DNA of 64,000 nucleotides, taken from the NCBI GenBank assembly GCA_019752115.1, contig JAIEMN010000045.1, positions 150,441 to 214,440 of the forward strand, written 5' to 3'. This document shows positions 56,586-64,000 of this stretch, one piece after another. The translations under genes and the position numbers were made by a program. The first letter of the stretch is position 1, and each line of letters opens with the position of its first letter. The DNA comes from Gemmatimonadaceae bacterium (GTDB taxonomy: Bacteria > Gemmatimonadota > Gemmatimonadetes > Gemmatimonadales > Gemmatimonadaceae). The notes beneath the pieces are model-generated. The model saw only the letters and a program-made list of their open reading frames with translations. It was not told where the DNA came from and did no database searches.

Positions 56586-57686
56586 ATGACGACCCGCATG
56601 CTTCGCCCCACCATGTACCTCTCGGCCGCGGCCCTGCCGCTGCTGGCCGGCTGCCAGGACAAGACCGATGCTGCTGCGGAGGTGCGTACCCCGGCGGTGC
56701 CGGTGACGATCGCCACCGTTGGCAGCGGCACGCGCGTGGCGCCCGTGACGGCCACCGGTACGTTCGGCTCGCGCGATGAGATTCCGCTCGCCTTCAAGAT
56801 TGGTGGCGTCGTGCAGCGCGTACTGGTGGACGCCGGGCAGACCGTGCACCGGGGGCAGATCCTGGCCGCCCTCGATGTGCGCGAGATCGACGCGGCCGTG
56901 GCCAAGGCCCGCGTCGGCGTGGACAAGGCGCAGCGGGACTGGGCGCGTGTGCAGCGTCTCGTGACCGACAGTGTGGCCACACCGGTCCAGCTCCTCGATG
57001 CCACGTCGGCGCTCGAGGCGGCCAAGGCGGACCTCGCCAGTGCGATGGTGAATCGGGAGTATGCCACGATCACGGCGCCCGAAGACGGCGTGGTTCTGCA
57101 GCGGTTGATCAATCCGGGCAGCAATGTGGCCTCCGGGACGCCCATCGTACTGCTCGGTGGCTCGACCCGCGGTCGCGTGCTGCGGGTTGCGCTGCCCGAT
57201 CGCGATGCGCTCAAGGTTGCCGTGGGGAACGAGGCCACCGTGCACTTCGATGCGCTGCCCGACAAGCAGTTCAGCGGCCGGGTGGTCCTGGTGAGCCAGA
57301 GCGCCGATCCGCGCACCGGCACCTACGGCGTTGAGGTGGCGCTGACACAGGCCGATCAGCTGCCGAGTGGATTGATCGGCGTGGCGACGATCGCGGTGAA
57401 GGGCGCGAGCACCGGCAACCGGTTGCCCGTCGATGCCCTGCTGGATGCGCACGGCGACTCCGCGACGGTGTACACGATTGCGCCGACTGGCGCACCGATC
57501 GCCCAGCGGGCACGGGTGCGCGTGGCCCAGCTCATGGGCGATGAAGCGGTGATCGAAGGGCTCGCCGCCGACACCCGCGTGATCGCGAAAGGCGCCGCCT
57601 ACGTCACCAGCGGCACGCCGGTGCGCGTCATCACGCCGACCGTTCTCGACTCGGCGCTGGCCCGCACGGGAGGGCTGCCGAAATGA
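56586..57686 (+). CDS. RND efflux membrane-fusion (adaptor) lipoprotein
   Basis: 366 residues. Lipobox LPLLAGC near residue 22 anchors it to the inner membrane. Adaptor motifs: FKIGGVVQRVLVDAGQTVHRGQILAALD and ITAPEDGVVLQRLINPGSNVASGTPIVLLGG (split lipoyl domain) around a short helical hairpin, then GRVLRVALPDRDALKVAVGNEATVHFD and the beta-barrel QFSGRVVLVSQSADPRTGTYGVEVAL. It belongs to the HlyD/AcrA family. Its stop overlaps the pump start (ATGA). Confidence 0.94.
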   Translation: MTTRMLRPTMYLSAAALPLLAGCQDKTDAAAEVRTPAVPVTIATVGSGTRVAPVTATGTFGSRDEIPLAFKIGGVVQRVLVDAGQTVHRGQILAALDVREIDAAVAKARVGVDKAQRDWARVQRLVTDSVATPVQLLDATSALEAAKADLASAMVNREYATITAPEDGVVLQRLINPGSNVASGTPIVLLGGSTRGRVLRVALPDRDALKVAVGNEATVHFDALPDKQFSGRVVLVSQSADPRTGTYGVEVALTQADQLPSGLIGVATIAVKGASTGNRLPVDALLDAHGDSATVYTIAPTGAPIAQRARVRVAQLMGDEAVIEGLAADTRVIAKGAAYVTSGTPVRVITPTVLDSALARTGGLPK

Positions 57687-60600
57687 ACCTCTTGAGCAAG
57701 CTGGTCGCCTTTTCGGTTCGCCGGTGGCAGTTCACCGTGCTGCTGTTCCTGATGTTCGCCGCGCTCGGCGTCACCAGCTGGCAGGCGATCTCGCGCGCCG
57801 AAGATCCCGATTTCCCGGTGCCGATCTTCACGACGATTGCCGTCTATCCCGGCGCGTCGCCGGAGGACATGGAGCAACTCGTCGCCGATCCGATCGAAAA
57901 GCAGCTCAAGTCGCTCACCGAGATCAAGAAGCTCGAGAGCACGAGCAGCGATGGGCTGTCGGTCATCAAGATCGAGTTCAATGCGGATGCGGACGCGGAG
58001 CGCAAGTACGATCAGGTCGTACGCGAGGTCAACGCGTTGCGCCCGCAGCTGCCGGCCTCGCTGCAGCGGCTTGAAGTGAAGCGCAACGAGAACTCCGACC
58101 TCACCGTGTTCCAGGTGGCGCTGGTGGCGCCCACGGCGCCGTACGCGCAGGTGGATGATGCTGCCAAGCGCCTCGAAGACGCGCTGGAGAAGGTGCCGGG
58201 CGTGAAGAAGGCGGAGCGGTGGGCGGCCCCACCGCGCGAGATGCAGGTGACGCTCGATCTCGCGCGCATGGCGCGCCTCGGGCTGACGCCGGGGCAGGTT
58301 CTGACCGCCCTCGGCAGCGACAACACCGCCATTCCGGGCGGCTCGGTGGACGTGGGGACGCGCCGCTACAACGTGGCCACGCAGGGGCGCTATCGCACCG
58401 CCGAGGACATTCGTGCCACGGTGATCGCCGGGACGGGCACGTCGGTGGTACGCGTAGCCGACGTGGCCACCGTGACCTGGGCCGACGGCGATCCGGTCCA
58501 TCTCGGTCGGTACAATGGCGAGCGCGCCATGTGGGTGACCGTGTCGGTGCAGAAGGGGCAGAACGTCTCGCGGGTGAAGGAGGCGGTGTGGGTCGAGCTC
58601 GATCGTCTGGAGGCGCAGCTCCCCAAGGGCATCACGCTGGCGCGCGGGTTCGACCAGTCGGCGAATGTCGATCGCCGTCTCGCGCGGCTGGGCGAAGACT
58701 TTCTGATTGCCATTCTGCTGGTGCTCATCACCCTGCTCCCGCTGGGGACGCGGGCGTCGGTGATCGTGATGATCTCGATCCCGCTGTCGCTCGCGATGGG
58801 TGTGATGCTGCTGTACGTGACCGGCTTCTCCATCAACCAGCTGTCGATCGTGGGCTTCGTGATTGCCCTCGGCTTGCTGGTCGATGACTCGATCGTGGTG
58901 GTGGAGAACATCACGCGATTCCTGCGGCAAGGGTACAGTCGGACGGCCGCGGCCGTGGAGGCCACCAAGCAGATCGGTGTGGCCGTGCTCGGCGCGACGG
59001 GCACGCTGATCTTTGCCTTCCTGCCGCTGATGTTCCTCCCCGGACTGGCGGGGAAGTACATCCGCTCGCTGCCGGTGGCCGTGGTGTACGCGGTGATCTC
59101 GTCGCTGTTCGTCTCACTCACCATCATTCCGTTCCTCGCAAGTCGGTTGATGCCGCGCGAGGCGCATGGCGAGAACCGCATCCTGAAGTGGCTCGATGGC
59201 GGCATTCAGCGGACGTATGCGCCGCTGCTGCACCGCGCCATTGCGCATCCGCGCACCACGGTGGTGGCGTCGTTCGCGGTGGTGCTGCTGTCGATGGGGC
59301 TGATTCCGGCCGTCGGGTTCTCGCTCTTCCCCAAGGCCGGCACGCCGCAGTATCACGTGGACATCACGGCGCCCGAAGGGACCAGCCTCGCCGAGACGGA
59401 TCGGGCCGTGCAGTACGCGGAGCGGGTCATTCGGCAGCACCCGAACACCAAGGGCGTCTTTGCGAACGTGGGGAAGGACAATCCCGACGTGTACTACAAC
59501 GTCTTCCAGCGCGCTGAGGCGCCCAACCGCGCGCAGCTGCTGGTGACGCTCAACGCCTACGACAATGTGCGCACGCCGGTGGCGCTCGATTCGCTGCGCG
59601 AGCAGCTGGCGCTGTATCCGGGGGTGCGCATCGAGCTCAAGGAGTTCGAGAACGGTCCGCCGATCGATGCGCCGATCGCCATGCGCGTCGAAGGCACGAA
59701 TCTCGATACCCTGGCGACCATCGCGGCCAGGTACGAAGCGGTGCTCAAGGCGACCGATGGCACGCAGTACGTGAACAATCCGGTGCGGCTGCCGCGCACC
59801 GACCTGCGGCTGACGGTGGATCGTCAGAAGGCCGGGCTGCTGGGCGTGCCGGGCGCCGAAGTCGAGCGCACGCTGCGACTGGGCATCGCCGGGCTCGAGG
59901 CCGGGCGCATCCGCGCGGACAATGGCGATGAGTATCCGATCACGGTGCGGATCGCGCACGACGGCCATCCGCGGACGGAGGCCCTCGATCGCATCCATGT
60001 GAGCAGCGTGAACGGAGCGCTCGTCCCCTTGTCGCAGCTGACCACGATGGGCTTTGCGAGTTCGCCCACGATCATCGATCATCGCGACCGGCAGCGTGCG
60101 GTCACGGTCACGGCGTTCGTGCGTTCGGGGTACAACACCGACGCGGTGACCAAGGCGGTGCTGGCGGGGCTCGATTCCATCCCGCTCCCCCCGGGCTACA
60201 CCCTGCGGCCCGCCGGCGAGATCGAAAGCCGCGAGGAAAGCTTTGGCGGCATTGGTGGAGCGATCATCGTGGCGGTCTTTGCGATTCTCGCCATCCTGGT
60301 GCTGGAATTCCGCGACTTCCGCACCACGCTGGTCGTGGCCAGCGTGATTCCGCTGGGCGTGGTGGGCGGTATCGTGGCGCTCTTCGCCAGCGGCTATACG
60401 CTCAGCTTCACGGCGATGATCGGTTTCGTGGCGCTAGTAGGGATCGAGATCAAGACGAGCATTCTGCTGGTGGACTTCACCGACCAGCTCCGCGCCGAGG
60501 GGATGGCGCTGGACGAGGCGATCCAGAAGGCCGGCGAGATCCGTTTCCTTCCGATCGTGCTCACGACGCTGACGGCCATCGGCGGCCTGCTGCCGCTGGC

Positions 60601-60781
60601 GCTGCAGGGCTCGGGGCTCTACTCGCCGCTGGCGTGGGTGATCATCGGCGGCCTGGTGTCGAGCACGCTCATCGCGCGACTGGTGACGCCGGTGTTGTAC
60701 AAGATGCTGGCGCCCAAGGCGTATGTGGTGACGGCGGAGTATGCGGTGCCGGGTTACGCGGGTGGGGCAGTGGTGGCGTGA
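57683..60781 (+). CDS. RND-family inner-membrane efflux pump
   Basis: 1032 residues, normal for AcrB-type pumps. MNLLSKLVAFSVRRWQFTVLLFLMFAALG starts membrane helix 1. DPDFPVPIFTTIAVYPGASPEDMEQLVADPIEKQL is the conserved porter motif. ALGLLVDDSIVVVENI in helix 4 holds the two proton-relay Asp residues. The second half repeats the plan (YTLRPAGEIESREESFGGIGGAIIVAVFAILAILVLEF). Lys in the helix-10 equivalent (VALVGIEIKTSILLVDFTDQL) fits a proton relay. Drug or metabolite efflux is likely; the metal-exporter (CusA) Met ligands are not evident. Confidence 0.95.
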   Translation: MNLLSKLVAFSVRRWQFTVLLFLMFAALGVTSWQAISRAEDPDFPVPIFTTIAVYPGASPEDMEQLVADPIEKQLKSLTEIKKLESTSSDGLSVIKIEFNADADAERKYDQVVREVNALRPQLPASLQRLEVKRNENSDLTVFQVALVAPTAPYAQVDDAAKRLEDALEKVPGVKKAERWAAPPREMQVTLDLARMARLGLTPGQVLTALGSDNTAIPGGSVDVGTRRYNVATQGRYRTAEDIRATVIAGTGTSVVRVADVATVTWADGDPVHLGRYNGERAMWVTVSVQKGQNVSRVKEAVWVELDRLEAQLPKGITLARGFDQSANVDRRLARLGEDFLIAILLVLITLLPLGTRASVIVMISIPLSLAMGVMLLYVTGFSINQLSIVGFVIALGLLVDDSIVVVENITRFLRQGYSRTAAAVEATKQIGVAVLGATGTLIFAFLPLMFLPGLAGKYIRSLPVAVVYAVISSLFVSLTIIPFLASRLMPREAHGENRILKWLDGGIQRTYAPLLHRAIAHPRTTVVASFAVVLLSMGLIPAVGFSLFPKAGTPQYHVDITAPEGTSLAETDRAVQYAERVIRQHPNTKGVFANVGKDNPDVYYNVFQRAEAPNRAQLLVTLNAYDNVRTPVALDSLREQLALYPGVRIELKEFENGPPIDAPIAMRVEGTNLDTLATIAARYEAVLKATDGTQYVNNPVRLPRTDLRLTVDRQKAGLLGVPGAEVERTLRLGIAGLEAGRIRADNGDEYPITVRIAHDGHPRTEALDRIHVSSVNGALVPLSQLTTMGFASSPTIIDHRDRQRAVTVTAFVRSGYNTDAVTKAVLAGLDSIPLPPGYTLRPAGEIESREESFGGIGGAIIVAVFAILAILVLEFRDFRTTLVVASVIPLGVVGGIVALFASGYTLSFTAMIGFVALVGIEIKTSILLVDFTDQLRAEGMALDEAIQKAGEIRFLPIVLTTLTAIGGLLPLALQGSGLYSPLAWVIIGGLVSSTLIARLVTPVLYKMLAPKAYVVTAEYAVPGYAGGAVVA

Positions 60782-60813
60782 CCTGAACGAAGGGCGGCGC
60801 AAGGCGGGTTCGT

Positions 60814-60920
60814 CACCCCTTAGAGCTCAGGGGGGAGAATTTCAGGGGGAAGAGCTCAGGACCGCGGATGTTGTCCTGAGCTCTTGCCCCTGACCTTCTG
60901 CCCCCTGAGCTCTCGGGGGT
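60814..60920. repeat. Family A nested palindrome, copy 2
   Basis: Starts 33 bp after the RND stop. The outer pair ACCCCTTAGAGCTCAGGGGG and CCCCCTGAGCTCTCGGGGGT differ at two positions. The inner pair TCAGGGGGAAGAGCTCAGGAC and GTCCTGAGCTCTTGCCCCTGA has one mismatch. The right flank TTCTGCCCCCTGA-CTCTCGGGGGTT-CTCA is shared with copy 1 at 35310. It may end the efflux transcript. Confidence 0.85.
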
Positions 60921-61015
60921 TTCTCATCACCTTGCCCCAACATTAACGTCTCCGGCGGAGTACCCATGGTGGCCCCCTCACGGGCGCCCCCTCCTTGTCC
61001 CTCACACCTCCTCGC

Positions 61016-64000
61016 ATGCGAAATCTCCGTGCCCTCGCCCTCAGCGTCGGGTTGACCGGCGTTGTGGGCAGCTCCTTGTCGGCGCAGCCTGGGCTGCCCG
61101 CCAAGGTCACGATCGATGACGCGATCATCAATGCGCTTCGGTGGCGCAACATCGGCCCGGCGAACATGATGGGCCGCATTGTGGACGTCGAAGGCATTCC
61201 GAGTCCGTCCAAGACGTTCTATGTGTCGACCGCCGCGGGTGGCCTGTTCAAGACCACCAACAACGGTACGACCTTCAAGCCGGTGCTCGATACGGCGCGC
61301 GTGGCGTCGGGTGGCGATATCGCCATCGCGCCCTCCGATACCAATACCGTGTACTGGGGCACGGGCGAGCCGAACTCGCGCAACTCCATCTCGCCGGGTG
61401 GCGGCATCTACAAGACCACCGACGGCGGCAAGACGTGGACGTTCCTCGGACTCGCCGATACGCGGGCGATCGCGCGCATTCAGGTGCACCCGAAGGACCC
61501 GAACACCGTGTACGTCGCGGCACTCGGCCACGTGTGGGGCCCCAACAAGGAACGCGGCCTCTACAAGACCACCGACGGCGGCAAGACCTGGGCGCAGATC
61601 AAGTACATCGATGACAAGACGGGCTTCATCGATGTGCAGCTCGATCCGCGCAACCCGGACGTGCTGTGGGCGGCGAGCTATCAGCGCTATCGCAGCCCCT
61701 ACTCGCTGTACTCCGGTGGCCCGGGCTCGGCACTGTGGAAGAGCACCGACGCCGGCGCGACGTGGACCAAGGTCGAAGGCAACGGCTTCCCGACCAGCAC
61801 CAAGGGGCGCATCGGCATCGCGATTGCGGCGTCGAACCCCGATGTGATGTACACGCTGGTGGAAGCGGACACGAACCCCAATCCGAAGCCGGCCGCGGGC
61901 AGCAAGCCGCAGACGCGGCCGAGCGGGCTCTATCGCTCGGCGGATGGCGGCAAGACGTGGGAGTATCGCAATCCGGAGAACACGCGCCCGTTCTATTACA
62001 ACCAGGTGCGCGTCGATCCGAAGGACGCGGATCGCGTGTACTGGTCGTCCACGCCGGTGAAGTACTCGAGCGACGGCGGCAAGACGGCCGGCAACACCAC
62101 CGAAGGCATTCATGTGGACCATCACGCGATGTGGATCGATCCGAACGATCCGCAGCGCATCGTGACCGGGAACGACGGCGGTATCGGCATCTCGATGGAT
62201 CGCGGTGGCAACTGGATCTTCCCGCAGAATCTCGCCATCGGACAGTTCTACAACATCTCGGCCGACATGGCCGTGCCGTACCGCGTCTGCGGGGGTCTGC
62301 AGGACAACGGCTCGTGGTGCGGCCCGAGCCGTCGCAAGCAGGGCCCGGTGACGAACGCGATGTGGCACAACGTGGGTGGCGGCGATGGCTTCGTCACCAA
62401 TCAGGACTACAGCGATCCGGACATCCTCTACAGCGAGAGCCAGGGCGGCAACATGGGGCGCCTGAAGTTCTCGACGGGCGAGCGGACACCGCTGCGGAAG
62501 CCCACGTGGCGCGAGAGCGGCTACCTCGCGTACAGCGATTCGATCTATGAGATCTGGCCCGATACCACCAAGCCGGCCACGAAGGCGCAGAAGGCCCGCA
62601 TTGCCGAGTTCCGTGCCAAGCAGAAGGCCGATTCAATCGCCTGGTCGCTGCGCTGGAACTGGAACACGCCGTACCTCATCTCCAAGCACAACCCGGCCAC
62701 GCTGTACTTCGGCGCCAACCGCGTGCTCAAGAGCGTGAAGCGCGGTGAGGAGATGGCACCGATCTCACCGGAGCTGAGCTATGCCGACAGCGCCAAGCTC
62801 TACGTGGCGCTCAAGACCACGGGGGGCATCACGCCCGACGTGACCGGCGCCGAAACGTACGGCACCGTGGTGTCGCTCAACGAATCGCCGATCCGCCCGG
62901 GGCTGTTGTACGCGGGCACCGACGACGGGCGGGTGTGGCTCACGCGGAACGATGGCGGCAGCTGGGAAGAGGTCACGAAGAATATCCCGGGCTTCCCGGC
63001 GAACGGCTATGTGTCGCGCATCGAGCCGTCGCACTTCGACAGCGCCACGTTCTTCGTGACCGTCGACAACCACCGCAACGACGACTACACGCCGTATGTG
63101 TGGATGACGACGAACTTCGGCAAGACCTTCACGAGCCTCGTGAACAACCTGCCCACGGGTCACGCGGACTTCGTGCACGTCATTCGGGAAGACGTGAAGA
63201 ACCGCGACCTGCTGTTCCTCGGGACCGATGTGGGCGTGTACGCGTCGCTCGATCGCGGTCAGACATGGAAGCGCTTCATGAGCGGCTTCCCGACGGTGCC
63301 GGTGCATGACCTGCTCATTCACCCGCGCGACGGCGAGCTCATTGCCGGCACGCACGGGCGGTCGATCTGGATCGCCGACATCACGCCGCTGCAGCAGATG
63401 ACGCCGCAGACGCTCGCGCAGAAGGTGGCGCTCATCGAGCCCAAGACGGCGTTCCAGTGGGGCGAGCAGACGATCAACGGTGGCGACAACGGCCACATGC
63501 TCTTCCAGGGGAACAGCGGCCAGTACGGGGCGTCGATCTGGTATCGCGTCACCGAGGGCAACGGGCAGGCGCGCATCGTGATCCAGAACGCGGCGGGTGA
63601 TACGCTCCGCACGCTCACGGGTCCGGGCGCGGCGGGGCTCCACAGTGTGCTGTGGGACATGCGTGGTGCGACCCGGCCGGCCCCGCGCATTGCGCTGAGC
63701 CCAAGCCAGGTGCGCGACAGCATCAACACCGCCGTGCGCGTGGCCAGGAAGCTCGACTCGCTGGAGAAGGCGGGGGCGGTGCCGGCGCCGGTGCTGGCGA
63801 TGATTCGTGAGACGATGAAGACCGGCGCGCCGCCGGCGGCCATGCAGGCGATGCTTGGCGGCTTCGGTGGTGGCGGCGGCTTCGGCGGTCGCGGTGGGGC
63901 CGCGGGCTTCTTCAACGAGCGTCCCGGCGAGACGCGCGCGACGCCGAGCTTTGCGGCGGCGGGTGCGGGGGCGGGCGCCGGTGGTGGCCGCGGCGGTCGC
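61016..64000 (+). CDS. Exported BNR/VPS10-like repeat protein, partial
   Basis: About 995 codons from the ATG at 61016, open to the right edge. Signal peptide (RALALSVGLTGVVGSSLSAQ). Many sortilin/BNR-type motifs of the form S/T-x-D-x-G-x-T-W follow: GGIYKTTDGGKTWTFLG, RGLYKTTDGGKTWAQI, LWKSTDAGATWTKVEG, LYRSADGGKTWEY, VWLTRNDGGSWEEV and VYASLDRGQTWKRF. These build one or two beta-propellers, as in VPS10/sialidase-like and 'glycosyl hydrolase' BNR proteins of soil bacteria. After residue ~820 there is a mixed domain and a Gly/Ala-rich stretch (GGFGGGGGFGGRGG) at the cut. No catalytic residues can be named. A binding or peptide-linked role is possible. Confidence 0.88.
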   Translation, partial: MRNLRALALSVGLTGVVGSSLSAQPGLPAKVTIDDAIINALRWRNIGPANMMGRIVDVEGIPSPSKTFYVSTAAGGLFKTTNNGTTFKPVLDTARVASGGDIAIAPSDTNTVYWGTGEPNSRNSISPGGGIYKTTDGGKTWTFLGLADTRAIARIQVHPKDPNTVYVAALGHVWGPNKERGLYKTTDGGKTWAQIKYIDDKTGFIDVQLDPRNPDVLWAASYQRYRSPYSLYSGGPGSALWKSTDAGATWTKVEGNGFPTSTKGRIGIAIAASNPDVMYTLVEADTNPNPKPAAGSKPQTRPSGLYRSADGGKTWEYRNPENTRPFYYNQVRVDPKDADRVYWSSTPVKYSSDGGKTAGNTTEGIHVDHHAMWIDPNDPQRIVTGNDGGIGISMDRGGNWIFPQNLAIGQFYNISADMAVPYRVCGGLQDNGSWCGPSRRKQGPVTNAMWHNVGGGDGFVTNQDYSDPDILYSESQGGNMGRLKFSTGERTPLRKPTWRESGYLAYSDSIYEIWPDTTKPATKAQKARIAEFRAKQKADSIAWSLRWNWNTPYLISKHNPATLYFGANRVLKSVKRGEEMAPISPELSYADSAKLYVALKTTGGITPDVTGAETYGTVVSLNESPIRPGLLYAGTDDGRVWLTRNDGGSWEEVTKNIPGFPANGYVSRIEPSHFDSATFFVTVDNHRNDDYTPYVWMTTNFGKTFTSLVNNLPTGHADFVHVIREDVKNRDLLFLGTDVGVYASLDRGQTWKRFMSGFPTVPVHDLLIHPRDGELIAGTHGRSIWIADITPLQQMTPQTLAQKVALIEPKTAFQWGEQTINGGDNGHMLFQGNSGQYGASIWYRVTEGNGQARIVIQNAAGDTLRTLTGPGAAGLHSVLWDMRGATRPAPRIALSPSQVRDSINTAVRVARKLDSLEKAGAVPAPVLAMIRETMKTGAPPAAMQAMLGGFGGGGGFGGRGGAAGFFNERPGETRATPSFAAAGAGAGAGGGRGGR

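Overview
The window is high-GC bacterial DNA with no rRNA, tRNA, CRISPR array, transposase or phage gene that I could find. The gene content suggests a free-living, aerobic, Gram-negative bacterium of the Gemmatimonadota (Gemmatimonas-like) type. The evidence is a very large set of eukaryotic-like Ser/Thr kinases with TolB-like/TPR or beta-propeller tails, a Skp/OmpH homologue, TolC and RND efflux, a cbb3 oxidase with fused CcoN-CcoO, many twin-arginine and lipoprotein signals, and a BNR/VPS10-type repeat protein. The phylum call is an inference from content, not from a marker gene.

Region 1 (1-33.8 kb) is a signalling island. It carries nine Ser/Thr protein kinases, one of them cut by the left edge, and one PP2C phosphatase. 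Seven of the nine are chained in three minus-strand series. K3 (9039-11678) -> K2 (6617-8980) -> Uma2-1. K5 (15448-17865) -> K4 (13209-15440) -> Uma2-2. K8 (27531-29816) -> K7 (24865-27534) -> K6 (22152-24854) -> amidase -> RHH/PIN toxin-antitoxin -> aminotransferase. Separately, the PP2C gene overlaps K9 (30721-32985), and K1 lies at the left edge. All kinases share the N-terminal PknB-like domain but differ behind it. K1, K2 and K5 have a membrane helix, a TolB-like domain and TPRs. K4, K8 and K9 have TolB-like and TPR parts without a helix. K3, K6 and K7 have a membrane helix and a WD40/TolB-type propeller. Three Uma2-type PD-(D/E)XK proteins and three toxin-antitoxin modules are interleaved. 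A few ordinary genes (Skp-like protein, sulfatase, NTF2-like protein, OB-fold lipoprotein) sit at the left end.

Region 2 (33.9-47 kb) covers stress and respiration. It has a double-domain universal stress protein, a DnaJ/zinc-ribbon/PilZ fusion, a small conserved-looking protein, and a complete minus-strand cbb3 oxidase operon: ccoNO (fused), ccoQ, ccoP (one heme), ccoG, fixH, a TauE/SafE-like membrane protein, ccoI and ccoS, nearly all with overlapping stop and start codons. Upstream of it is a chemoreceptor with a His-rich membrane sensor.

Region 3 (47.1-54.2 kb, plus strand) is a run of envelope and metabolic genes: DUF411 protein, GNAT acetyltransferase, esterase, M19 dipeptidase, a Tat-exported and a cytosolic NAD-dependent epimerase pair, an ATP/ADP-translocase-like transporter and a DUF486 protein. 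Region 4 (54.4-60.8 kb) is a TetR regulator followed by a TolC-MFP-RND tripartite efflux operon. The right edge holds the first ~995 codons of a large BNR/VPS10-like exported protein.

The intergenic spaces contain at least three families of long palindromic repeats: 35310/60814, 36492/45045 with a half copy at 48962, and 54230. One of these repeats has become part of a coding sequence (the dipeptidase signal peptide). A three-arm hairpin element is repeated between kinase and Uma2 genes.
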